A stretch of DNA of 10,175 nt from Bacillota bacterium (GTDB lineage: Bacteria; Bacillota; Clostridia; Clostridiales; Clostridiaceae), in assembly GCA_023451395.1 (NCBI GenBank), contig JAEXZL010000140.1, positions 1 through 10,175 of the forward strand. Reading direction: 5' to 3'. Position numbers and translations under genes: made by a program. Of this stretch, positions 1 through 6,994 are shown piece by piece; the first letter of the stretch is position 1, and each line of letters starts with the position of its first letter. Below the pieces are notes generated by a model, which ran no database searches, was not told the DNA's origin, and saw only the letters and a program-made list of their open reading frames with translations.

Positions 1-1858
1 AGTTAGTTTAGAAGATATAGAAAAAGAATCGGAAGCATTAAAGAATATATTTAAAAAACAGGAAAGATTAGCTCTGTTAAAGCAGGAGTTATCGGCTATT
101 GAATTAGAGCTTAAATATTTTTATCAATACTTACAGGAAACTAATGTAGATATTGATAAAATTAAGCTGCGAAGGGATATAAGTTCTTCAAAGCTCATGA
201 AATTATGGCAAGAATGTCAGAGGTTTTCTGATCGAGAGAAGAATGTTGGTCTGATATTTAAGCTAAAGAGTATATTTTACTATGGTATTTCTGATTGGAG
301 TTTTTACAAACAAAGTATAGCAATAATAATTACATCCATGCAGGGATTGTTTTACAAGACTAAATTAAATGAAATAAAATTAGAAATACAGGTAATTGAA
401 AAAGAACTTAATATGTCTGGAAGTATAACTATAGACACTATGTGTGATAAATCTATGAAATTTCTTAAGAATATACTTTATGATAAATATGGTGGTAGCC
501 TCGAAAGAAAAGTATTTTCAGAAGAGGATTTATGGAAAAATATGCACGATGTACTTAAAGAATATCCTATAGTATTAAGTACAACATTTTCATCAAGAAG
601 TACTTTGAGTAAGAGTGAAATCTATGATTATCTTATTATGGATGAAGCTTCTCAGGTTGATATTGCTACGGGAGCGTTAGCATTGTCTTGTGCCAGGAAT
701 GTCATAATTGTTGGAGATACAAAGCAGCTGCCAAATGTTATTACAGAGGATGTAAAAATACGCTCTCAGGCTATTTTTGATTCATTTAAAATTAATGAAG
801 GATATAAATACACAAATAGTTTTTTGAAATCAATATTAGATATTATTCCACAGGTACCTCAGACCTTACTAAAAGAACACTATCGTTGTCATCCTAAGAT
901 TATCAATTTCTGTAATCAAAAGTTTTATCAGGGTGAGCTTGTTATTATGACAAAGGATAAAGGCGAAGAAGATGTGCTTTCAATCATAAAAACAGTAGAA
1001 GGAAACCATGAAAGAAATCATTATAGTCAGAGGCAGATAGATGTGGTTAAAAAGGAAGTCCTACCTAATTTGTCAGATAACCTTTCAGAAATAGGAATTA
1101 TTGCACCATATAAAAATCAAGTTAATGCAATGAAAGAGGATATTGATAATATAGATGTTGCTACAGTTCATAAATTTCAGGGAAAAGAAAAAGATACTAT
1201 AATTATATCTACCGTAGATGATGAAATAACAGATTTTACTGATGATCCTTATTTGATAAATGTTGCTGTATCTAGGGCAAAAAAGAAGCTATGTGTAGTA
1301 GTGTCAGGTAATGAGCAATCAGCAGATAGAAATATAAGCGATTTAGTTGCATATGTTGAGTACAATAATTTTGAGGTTAAGGAAAGTAAGATTTATTCAG
1401 TTTTTGATTATCTTTATAAGCAGTATACTAAGGCTAGATATGAATATTTACAGAATCATAAAAGGATATCTAATTATGATTCGGAAAATTTAATGTATGC
1501 GTTAATATCTAATATTCTAAAAAGGACTGAGTTCTCAACATTAGATGTTATATGCCATCAGCCCTTAAGTATGTTAATTCGCAATCCAGAATTGTTAAAT
1601 GACAGTGAGTGTGCATATGCAATGAATCCATCAACACATCTGGACTTTCTTATTTATAATAGGATTACTAAAAAGCCAGTTTTGGCAATAGAAGTAGATG
1701 GGCATGGCTTTCATAAGGTTGGAACTGCTCAGGCAGAAAGGGATATTCTTAAAAATCGTATTCTTAAGTTGTACAAAATTCCACTTTTACGCTTAAAAAC
1801 TAATGGAAGTGGGGAGAAAGAATTATTAGTAGAAAAGTTAAATGATATAATAGGTTAA
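1..1858 (+). CDS. SF1 (UPF1/DNA2-like) helicase with C-terminal nuclease-like domain, 5'-truncated by window edge
   Basis: An uninterrupted frame runs from base 2 to the TAA at 1856-1858 (618 visible residues), so the gene begins upstream and the ATG at 197 is internal. The first ~60 residues are rich in K/E/L and look like a coiled coil. Helicase motifs follow in order: Walker B DEAS (641-652), motif III GDTKQLP (713-733), YRCHP (881-895), VHKFQGKEKDT (1166-1198) and VAVSRAKKK (1262-1288). Walker A must lie upstream. The last ~100 residues contain HLDF, then IEVDGHGFH (1688-1714), then a QAERD stretch and LLRL. This resembles DUF2726/Vsr-like restriction-endonuclease-fold domains. Such proteins unwind or translocate on nucleic acid using ATP; many helicase-nuclease fusions sit in defence islands, but a DNA-repair role is equally possible. 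The sequence appears more AT-rich than the genes to its right. Helicase identity is firm; nuclease activity and biological role are inferred. Confidence 0.86.
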   Translation, partial: VSLEDIEKESEALKNIFKKQERLALLKQELSAIELELKYFYQYLQETNVDIDKIKLRRDISSSKLMKLWQECQRFSDREKNVGLIFKLKSIFYYGISDWSFYKQSIAIIITSMQGLFYKTKLNEIKLEIQVIEKELNMSGSITIDTMCDKSMKFLKNILYDKYGGSLERKVFSEEDLWKNMHDVLKEYPIVLSTTFSSRSTLSKSEIYDYLIMDEASQVDIATGALALSCARNVIIVGDTKQLPNVITEDVKIRSQAIFDSFKINEGYKYTNSFLKSILDIIPQVPQTLLKEHYRCHPKIINFCNQKFYQGELVIMTKDKGEEDVLSIIKTVEGNHERNHYSQRQIDVVKKEVLPNLSDNLSEIGIIAPYKNQVNAMKEDIDNIDVATVHKFQGKEKDTIIISTVDDEITDFTDDPYLINVAVSRAKKKLCVVVSGNEQSADRNISDLVAYVEYNNFEVKESKIYSVFDYLYKQYTKARYEYLQNHKRISNYDSENLMYALISNILKRTEFSTLDVICHQPLSMLIRNPELLNDSECAYAMNPSTHLDFLIYNRITKKPVLAIEVDGHGFHKVGTAQAERDILKNRILKLYKIPLLRLKTNGSGEKELLVEKLNDIIG

Positions 1859-1983
1859 ATTTTTAAGGATATGTATATCATTTGAATATATAATAGTGCC
1901 TTGAATATTGGACAAGCACAATCTAAAAGGAACCAATTCCTTCATATCAATACAATAAAAACTTAATAAGCTATTTATGAGTG

Positions 1984-2021
1984 AAAGAAGGACTATCTAT
2001 TAAAGATACTCCTTCTTTTTT
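1984..2021 (+). terminator. Rho-independent terminator after helicase gene
   Basis: The arms AAAGAAGGA (1984-1992) and TCCTTCTTT (2010-2018) pair perfectly. After one C-C mismatch, TATCT (1994-1998) pairs with AGATA (2004-2008), leaving a five-base loop. A run of T (2016-2021) follows. The hairpin separates the helicase transcript from the importer operon. Because the left arm is A-rich, it could also act on the opposite strand, but no minus-strand gene reads into it. Confidence 0.85.
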
Positions 2022-2092
2022 ATGCTAAGAAATCCTAAGATAAATGTTAAACTATAAAAGGTATGAAAAAAAATCCTACTTAAAATAATTAT

Positions 2093-2117
2093 AGGAGGGT
2101 GTTAAAATAGCTTTAAC
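2093..2117 (+). promoter_or_regulatory. Strong Shine-Dalgarno and inverted repeat in importer leader
   Basis: AGGAGGG (2093-2099) is the best ribosome-binding match near the permease, but no ATG, GTG or TTG in the permease frame follows at usable spacing. The only in-frame candidate is ATA at 2107, eight bases after AGGAGG. The dyad TGTTAAA (2100-2106)/TTTAACA (2112-2118) with a five-base spacer directly follows, and a further TGTTAAA lies at 2045-2051. This could be an operator, an RNA hairpin, or chance in AT-rich DNA. Confidence 0.4.
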
Positions 2118-2148
2118 ATATAGAAGAAATAGGAAAAGGATAGATGTT

Positions 2149-2925
2149 ATGAAAAAGACTAATGTCAGCAAAATTCCAAAAGGTGCATGGTTGTTGCTTT
2201 CCTTTGTATCAGCAATGTTATTATGGTGGCTCTTATCAATTAACGCACAAACAGCAAGAAGCTTTCCGAATGTAATGATAACGTTTAAGGCGTTACAAAC
2301 TATGATACAGAGGGGAGTGTTTTGGACAGATATTTTAAGTAGCTTGATTTCCGTTGGAGCAGGCTTTGCAATAGGATTTGTGCTATCTTTGCCAGTAGCT
2401 ATATTAATGGCATGGTATGCACCAGTTAGAAATATCATTGAGCCATGGATTCAATTTATTCGTAATATCCCTCCACTGGCTTATGTCCCATTGATAGTAA
2501 TATCTGCTGGTGTTGGACGTAAACCTCAGATTATTGTTATTACCATTGCTACATTTCTTATTATGACAGTTACTATTTATCAAGGTGTTATTAATGTTGA
2601 TGAGACATTAATCAAAGCAGCGAAAGTTTTAGGGGCTACGGATAAGGATATATTTTTAAAGGTTATTGCTCCTGCAACCTTACCCTTTATAATTACTGCA
2701 ATTCGCCTTGGTAGTTCTACAGCACTAACCACATTAATTGCAGCAGAGTCTACAGGAGCGATGGCAGGTCTGGGAATGAGAATTAGATCTCTGAACAATA
2801 GCTTTGAGTCAGCACCTATGCTTCTTTATATAATCATTATTGGTATTATAGGTATGATCATTGAAAAGTTTGTAAAATTCTTAGAGAGAAGGTTCACAGG
2901 ATGGCAGGAGAAGAGAGAAGTATAA
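2149..2925 (+). CDS. ABC transporter permease, NitT/TauT (SsuC/TauC-like) family
   Basis: This 258-residue membrane protein forms the channel of an ABC importer. Hydrophobic segments are visible at about residues 12-30, 62-88, 108-122, 127-147, 177-200 and 224-244, giving the usual six. The cytoplasmic EAA loop that docks onto the ATPase is clear at about 157-175 (AAKVLGATDKDIFLKVIAP), and the PPLAYVPL stretch near 108-115 is typical of nitrate/sulfonate/taurine permeases. The ATG at 2149 is preceded by AGGAAAAGGA (2131-2140) at eight bases. A stronger Shine-Dalgarno at 2093 could instead serve an ATA start at 2107, which would add 14 basic residues. The gene overlaps the ATPase by 25 bases, implying coupled translation. 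The family is firm; the substrate cannot be read from the permease. Confidence 0.9.
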   Translation: MKKTNVSKIPKGAWLLLSFVSAMLLWWLLSINAQTARSFPNVMITFKALQTMIQRGVFWTDILSSLISVGAGFAIGFVLSLPVAILMAWYAPVRNIIEPWIQFIRNIPPLAYVPLIVISAGVGRKPQIIVITIATFLIMTVTIYQGVINVDETLIKAAKVLGATDKDIFLKVIAPATLPFIITAIRLGSSTALTTLIAAESTGAMAGLGMRIRSLNNSFESAPMLLYIIIIGIIGMIIEKFVKFLERRFTGWQEKREV

Positions 2926-3692
2926 AGGTAAGGATAGATAATGTTAAAAAGGTATTTGACACTCGTAATGGTGAGATGATTGCTTTAAATGGCGTTAGTC
3001 TTGATATTAAAGAAAATGAATTTGTCTGTGTGGTAGGTCCCTCCGGCTGCGGGAAATCTACTTTATTGAATATTATTGCTGGGTTATCAGAGCCCACATC
3101 AGGAAAAGTATACTGTGATGGAAAAGAGGTAATGGGTACTGGAACAGAAAGAGGGGTAGTGTTTCAGCAATATGCACTGTTTCCATGGATGACTGTAAAG
3201 AAAAACGTTATGTTTGGACTAAACTTAAAGGGAATCAAAGGCAGAGAAGCAGAAGAAATTGCAATGAAATACATAAAGATGGTTCAGCTAGAGGATTTTG
3301 CAAATCATTATCCTAAGGAGCTTTCCGGTGGTATGAAGCAGAGAGTTGCCATTGCAAGAGCCTATGCAGTAAATCCTTCCGTTCTCTTGATGGACGAGCC
3401 TTTTGGAGCCTTGGATGCACAGACAAGAACTCAGCTTCAGACGGAATTATTAGAAACCTGGGAAAAAGAACAAAAAACCTGTTTCTTTATTACTCATGAT
3501 GTAGACGAGGCAATTATTCTTTCCCAAAGAGTGGTTATCATGAGTGCCAGACCTGGACGTATTAAGGAAATTGTTGATGTTAATATTCCTTATCCCAGAA
3601 CACAAGAAACAAAGATGCATCCAGAATTCTTGGAATTAAAGAACTACATCTGGTCTCAGGTATATCAGGAGTATTTAGAAGTAAGGCAATAA
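2901..3692 (+). CDS. ABC transporter ATP-binding protein, NitT/TauT (SsuB/TauB-like) family
   Basis: This 263-residue ATPase powers the importer from the cytoplasmic side. All nucleotide-binding motifs are intact: Walker A GPSGCGKST (46-54), Q-loop VFQQYALFPW (87-96), signature LSGGMKQR (141-148), Walker B VLLMDEP (161-167), and the switch histidine in THDVDEA (H199). The ALFPWMTV and SARPGRI stretches are characteristic of the SsuB/TauB/NrtD branch. The ATG at 2901 lies inside the 3' end of the permease gene, with AGAAGG (2887-2892) eight bases upstream. The length is normal for the family. It pairs with the permease before it and the binding protein after it. Confidence 0.95.
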   Translation: MAGEERSIKVRIDNVKKVFDTRNGEMIALNGVSLDIKENEFVCVVGPSGCGKSTLLNIIAGLSEPTSGKVYCDGKEVMGTGTERGVVFQQYALFPWMTVKKNVMFGLNLKGIKGREAEEIAMKYIKMVQLEDFANHYPKELSGGMKQRVAIARAYAVNPSVLLMDEPFGALDAQTRTQLQTELLETWEKEQKTCFFITHDVDEAIILSQRVVIMSARPGRIKEIVDVNIPYPRTQETKMHPEFLELKNYIWSQVYQEYLEVRQ

Positions 3693-3755
3693 GTATTTTA
3701 TCTTGAAGCTTTAAAATTAACATAAAAATATATTTATTAAGGAGGACATGACAAA

Positions 3756-4760
3756 ATGAAAAAGAAAGTATTAGGTTTATTAATGTCCATGGTAATGATC
3801 ACAGGAGTTCTTGCTGGATGCGGAAATGAAGCTAAACCTTCCGATGATGCAAAGCCTTCAGTTACATTAAAGGTAGCGTACATGCCTAACTATGGAAGCC
3901 TTTGGTCAATTAAAAATGCCGTTGAAAAGGGCTATCTAAAGGAAGAAGGAATTAATGTTGAATTAGTTGAGTTCCAGGATGGACCAACAATCATTGCAGC
4001 AATGGAATCAGGTAGCATCGATGTTGGATACATTGGTCAGGGAGCTCATAAGTTGTGTATAAATGGCCAAGCTACAATTTTTGCCTTATCTCATATTTCA
4101 AATGGTGATGCATTAATTGGTGGTGAAGGTATAACCACTGTGAAAGGATTAGCTGGTAAAAAAGTAGCTTACTCCTCTGGAAGCTCCAGTGAAGATATCC
4201 TAGTGAATTCTTTAAAATTATCTGGCATGACAATGAAGGATATTGAAGCAGTTGATATGGATGCTTCTGCTATAGTTACAGCTATGCTCTCTGGCGGAGT
4301 TGATGCCGCTGCTACATGGTCACCAAATAGCTTAAAGATTTTAGAAGAAATGCCAAAGGCAACTAAGTTAGCAGATAATCTCACTTTCTCTAATGAAACT
4401 GTTTCCTTGGCTAGCTGGATTGCAATGCCAAAGTATGCAGCTGAAAACAAAGAAACTCTTGTAAAGTTCACCAGAGGATTATTTAAAGCAATGGATTATG
4501 CAGCAGATGAGCATCAGGAAGAAACAGCAGCTTTAGTTGCTAAGCAGGTTGCTCAGGATCAAAAAGCTGTATACGAGCAGCGTGGAGATGCACAATGGTT
4601 AACAGGTAAAGAGGTTGCTAAAGGAGCAGCGGATGGAACCGTAGAAAAATATTATGAATTACAGAAACAGAAATTCATTGAAACTAAAGCTGTTACTAGT
4701 AATCCAAAGGTTTCAGATTATGTATTGTTTGATGTAATGAAAGAGGCAGGACAGTACTAA
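3756..4760 (+). CDS. ABC transporter substrate-binding lipoprotein, NrtA/SsuA/NMT1-like
   Basis: This 334-residue protein captures the ligand outside the membrane for the importer encoded just upstream. Residues 1-22 are a lipoprotein signal: a KKK start, a hydrophobic core, and the lipobox LAGC with the lipid-carrying cysteine at 22. A short D/K/P-rich linker follows, then a two-lobed binding domain that starts with LKVAYMPNYGSLW and includes GYLKEEGINVELVEF, AAMESGSIDVGYIG and LAGKKVAYSSGSSSEDIL, hallmarks of the SsuA/NMT1/THI5 group. The ATG at 3756 follows GGAGG (3741-3745) at ten bases; an earlier ATG at 3748 opens a three-codon frame only. Known relatives bind sulfonates, taurine, nitrate or pyrimidine precursors. 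The actual ligand is unknown; neighbouring amino-sugar-like genes suggest an amino sugar, but a terminator separates the two units. Confidence 0.9.
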   Translation: MKKKVLGLLMSMVMITGVLAGCGNEAKPSDDAKPSVTLKVAYMPNYGSLWSIKNAVEKGYLKEEGINVELVEFQDGPTIIAAMESGSIDVGYIGQGAHKLCINGQATIFALSHISNGDALIGGEGITTVKGLAGKKVAYSSGSSSEDILVNSLKLSGMTMKDIEAVDMDASAIVTAMLSGGVDAAATWSPNSLKILEEMPKATKLADNLTFSNETVSLASWIAMPKYAAENKETLVKFTRGLFKAMDYAADEHQEETAALVAKQVAQDQKAVYEQRGDAQWLTGKEVAKGAADGTVEKYYELQKQKFIETKAVTSNPKVSDYVLFDVMKEAGQY

Positions 4761-4810
4761 ATCTAGATACGGAAATACTTTCAGCAAAGGCAATGGTAGC
4801 TGTTAGAAAT

Positions 4811-4842
4811 AAAATAGGGCTGCCATAGGCGGCTCTATTTTT
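4811..4842 (+). terminator. Hairpin terminator between importer operon and nagB-like gene
   Basis: AAAATAGGGCTGCC (4811-4824) pairs along its whole length with GGCGGCTCTATTTT (4828-4841), using two G-U pairs and a three-base ATA loop, and ends in a short T-run. It lies 50 bases after the binding-protein stop and about 33 bases before the next start. It should end most importer transcripts. Upstream GGTAGCT (4795-4801) could pair with GGCTGCC (4818-4824) and open the hairpin, so conditional readthrough is possible but unproven. Confidence 0.8.
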
Positions 4843-4875
4843 ACACATGAGTGGTATAAGAAAAGGAGTAATGTA

Positions 4876-5694
4876 ATGCAGCATGATTATTATGATTTTA
4901 ATAAGGAAGAGTTATTGAAAAATCCCAAAATTACCTTAGAAGTAATGAAAGATAATTCCTCGGTATTCAAAACTATTGCAGAAGAAATGGTGTCAGAAAT
5001 CAAAAGGAAGAATCAATTGGGAGAAAAAACAGTTTACATTTGTCCCGTGGGTCCTGTGGGTCAGTATTCATATTTTGTGGATGCTGTGAACAATGAAAAT
5101 ATAAGCTTGAAAAATGTGTGGTTTATTAATATGGATGAATATTTAACAGAGGATAGAAAATGGATACCAAAGGAGCATAAATTAAGCTTCAGAGGATTTA
5201 TGGATAGGACTGTATATTGCAAAATAAAGCCTGAGTTAGTTATGCCGGAAGAGCAGAGGATATTCCCAGATCCAGACAATATTACCTATATACCAGAATT
5301 AATTGAAAAGCTAGGTGGTGTGGATATCTGTTTTGGAGGAATTGGAATTAATGGACATGTGGCCTTTAATGAGCCTCAGGATGATTTAAGTGCAGAAGAA
5401 TTTTTAAAATTAAAGACAAGAATCCTTGATATTTCACCGGAAACAAGGGCTGTAAATTCCATTGGAGATTTAAATGGTGCATTGGAGGATATGCCCTACT
5501 ATTGCATTACCATTGGTATTAACGAAATTTCTAAAGCAGCAAAAATTCGTCTTGGATGTTTTCGTGACTGGCACAGAAGTGTTGTAAGAAGGGTTGCTTA
5601 TGGAGAAAAGACTCCAGAATTCCCAATTAGCTTATTGCAGGGACATAAGGATATATCCATTCGCATGACGGAATTTGTAGCAAATCTTCAATAG
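4876..5694 (+). CDS. Divergent NagB-family sugar isomerase/deaminase
   Basis: Classical NagB turns glucosamine-6-phosphate into fructose-6-phosphate and ammonia. This 272-residue protein shares the fold and core motifs: NMDEY (85-89, D87 matching E. coli D72), GGIGINGHVAFNEP (154-167, H161 and E166 matching H143 and E148), DISPETRAVNS (185-195) and SLLQGH (252-257). N159 replaces E. coli D141, a change I recall as common in Gram-positive relatives. The phosphate-binding loop TGGT is replaced by VGPV (58-61), and by-eye alignment puts I196 at R172 and H233 at K208, so all three classical phosphate contacts appear absent. The substrate may therefore not be the usual 6-phosphate. The ATG follows GGAG (4865-4868) at seven bases; an overlapping ATG at 4871 is followed at once by TAA. 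Family membership is firm; classical nagB activity is doubtful. Confidence 0.85.
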   Translation: MQHDYYDFNKEELLKNPKITLEVMKDNSSVFKTIAEEMVSEIKRKNQLGEKTVYICPVGPVGQYSYFVDAVNNENISLKNVWFINMDEYLTEDRKWIPKEHKLSFRGFMDRTVYCKIKPELVMPEEQRIFPDPDNITYIPELIEKLGGVDICFGGIGINGHVAFNEPQDDLSAEEFLKLKTRILDISPETRAVNSIGDLNGALEDMPYYCITIGINEISKAAKIRLGCFRDWHRSVVRRVAYGEKTPEFPISLLQGHKDISIRMTEFVANLQ

Positions 5695-5700
5695 TCATTG

Positions 5701-5707
5701 AAAGGAG
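5701..5707 (+). promoter_or_regulatory. Ribosome binding site that sets the NagA-like start
   Basis: AAAGGAG lies five bases before the ATG at 5713. An in-frame TTG at 5698 sits before this site and would place it inside the coding region, so the ATG at 5713 is the likely start. Confidence 0.85.
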
Positions 5708-5712
5708 TAGCT

Positions 5713-6870
5713 ATGGATAATAAAGATATTTATATAGTAAATGGACAGGTGTTTATTCACCGCCACTTTGAAAAAAAGACTATCCATATTAAGAATGGTA
5801 AAATAAGAATTCTTTCATCAGACTTCCTGCCAGAAGGGGCAGACAGGGTTATAGATGTGGAAGGAAAAAGAATTGTACCTGGTTTTATTGAGGTACATAC
5901 CCATGGTGCAGTTGGAGTAGATGTTAATGCTGCTACAGCAGAAGACTTAGAAAAGCTCTGCGGTTATTTTGCAGAAAACGGAACAACCTCTTGGTTATGC
6001 TCTGTACTAACAGATACAAAAGAACAAACCCTCTGGTGTATTAATGAATTTAAGAAGCATCGACACCTAGAGCATAAAGGTGCAAACCTTTTAGGTATCC
6101 ATCTAGAAGGTCCCTTTTTATCAAAGGAATATAAGGGAGCAATGCCAGAATTCCTGCTTCAGCCACCTAATATGTCCTTGCTGAAGGAATATCAGGATTA
6201 TGCAGAAGGAAACATAAAATATATCACAGTTTCCCCTGAGATAGAAGGGATTGTTGAGGATATTCCTAAGATGAAAGAGCTAGGAATGGAAGTGGCAATT
6301 GGTCATTCAGGAGCTGATTATGATGTATGCTGGAGGGCAATTAATAAGGGAGCTAACTGTTGTACCCATACCTTTAATGCCATGAAGCTTTTACATCAAC
6401 ATTTTCCTTCAGTTATGGGAGCTGCGCTAGAGTCAGATATTTATTGTGAAGCAATTTGTGATGGACGTCATCTTCACCCTGGCGTAGTTAGGTTATTGAT
6501 TAAGACCAAGGGTATAGAGAAAGTTATTGCTGTGACGGATTCTATAATGGCAGCAGGGCTTCCAGATGGTAAATATAAGCTAGGAGTAAATGATATCCTT
6601 GTTGAGGGTGGCGATGCAAAATTAGCAGATACCGGTGTAAGAGCTGGAAGTACTCTAACCCCTAATAGGGCACTTAAAAACTTGCTGGCCTTTACTAATC
6701 GCCCTCTTGAAGAAGTGCTGCTGACCTTTACAGAAAATCCCGCAAAGATGCTTGGCATTTTTGATAGAAAAGGCTCTATTGATGAGGGAAAAGATGCGGA
6801 TTTGGTAGTGTTAGATAAAGATAATAACGTTACAAAGGTTTTTGTTGGCGGAATAGAAGTAAAAAAGTAA
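5713..6870 (+). CDS. nagA: NagA-family N-acetyl-amino-sugar deacetylase
   Basis: NagA removes acetate from N-acetylglucosamine-6-phosphate in the cytoplasm. The 385 residues match the usual length of this amidohydrolase. Metal and catalytic residues are present: HTH (H62, H64), E132 in HLEGP, H198 in GHSGA, H219 in THTFNAM, and the catalytic D276 in VTDS. DGRHLHPG (H253) corresponds to a substrate-contacting histidine of the classical enzyme. Two other substrate contacts differ when aligned by eye to E. coli NagA: M144 stands at H143, and H230 at R227, the arginine that reaches the phosphate across the dimer. It follows the NagB-like gene by 18 bases, so the two are co-translated and probably act in sequence, deacetylation first. 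Deacetylase activity is likely; use of the 6-phosphate substrate is uncertain. Confidence 0.85.
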   Translation: MDNKDIYIVNGQVFIHRHFEKKTIHIKNGKIRILSSDFLPEGADRVIDVEGKRIVPGFIEVHTHGAVGVDVNAATAEDLEKLCGYFAENGTTSWLCSVLTDTKEQTLWCINEFKKHRHLEHKGANLLGIHLEGPFLSKEYKGAMPEFLLQPPNMSLLKEYQDYAEGNIKYITVSPEIEGIVEDIPKMKELGMEVAIGHSGADYDVCWRAINKGANCCTHTFNAMKLLHQHFPSVMGAALESDIYCEAICDGRHLHPGVVRLLIKTKGIEKVIAVTDSIMAAGLPDGKYKLGVNDILVEGGDAKLADTGVRAGSTLTPNRALKNLLAFTNRPLEEVLLTFTENPAKMLGIFDRKGSIDEGKDADLVVLDKDNNVTKVFVGGIEVKK

Positions 6871-6963
6871 CAATAGAAGAAAATTTTTGGTGAATATGAT
6901 AAAATGAATAAACATTAAAAGAAATACAGACATATCTTCATGGGAAAATCATAAGTAACAATT

Positions 6964-6969
6964 TATACT
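6964..6969 (+). promoter_or_regulatory. Possible -10 element before the sensor kinase
   Basis: TATACT (one mismatch to TATAAT) lies 25 bases before the kinase start. The hexamer 17 bases upstream, TGGGAA (6941-6946), matches TTGACA at only three positions. The 124-base gap between nagA-like gene and kinase shows no terminator, so readthrough from nagBA is also possible. Confidence 0.3.
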
Positions 6970-6994
6970 AAGGGAAAAGATCGGAGATAACTGA

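Larger units (their letters stand above)
1859..2148. other. Intergenic region between helicase and ABC importer
   Basis: These 290 bases hold no credible gene. They contain a perfect TATAAT (1889-1894) without a matching -35, a small hairpin AAGGAA-CCAA-TTCCTT (1927-1942) without a U-tract, the terminator at 1984-2021, an 8-base direct repeat AAATCCTA (2030-2037 and 2071-2078), a very strong Shine-Dalgarno sequence (2093-2099), an inverted repeat (2100-2118), and the RBS of the permease. I could not find a convincing -35/-10 pair for the importer operon, though it should start between about 2022 and 2092. Confidence 0.7.

Noticed and set aside
197..199. ATG as start of the helicase gene
   Set aside because: The frame is open without a stop to base 2, no ribosome site precedes 197, and Walker A is missing, so the gene begins outside the window.
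1889..1894. Perfect TATAAT after the helicase
   Set aside because: No -35-like hexamer lies 16-18 bases upstream, and the terminator at 1984-2021 would stop any transcript before the importer.
1927..1942. Hairpin AAGGAA-CCAA-TTCCTT
   Set aside because: The stem is only six pairs and no T-run follows, so it is not a credible terminator.
2076..2438. Minus-strand open frame of 120 codons (and similar ones at 2580-2798, 4169-4471, 6474-6758, 8475-8708 and 8865-9071)
   Set aside because: They lie opposite well-supported genes, show no recognisable domains, and are explained as antisense shadows.
3748..3759. Tiny frame ATG-ACA-AAA-TGA overlapping the binding-protein start
   Set aside because: The ribosome site is only two bases from its ATG, and three codons are unlikely to be a functional leader; more likely chance overlap.
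4871..4876. ATG-TAA just before the nagB-like start
   Set aside because: A start-stop pair could slow initiation, but in A/T-rich DNA it is easily accidental and no other evidence supports it.
5698..5700. TTG as start of the NagA-like gene
   Set aside because: The clear ribosome site AAAGGAG lies after it and correctly positions the ATG at 5713.
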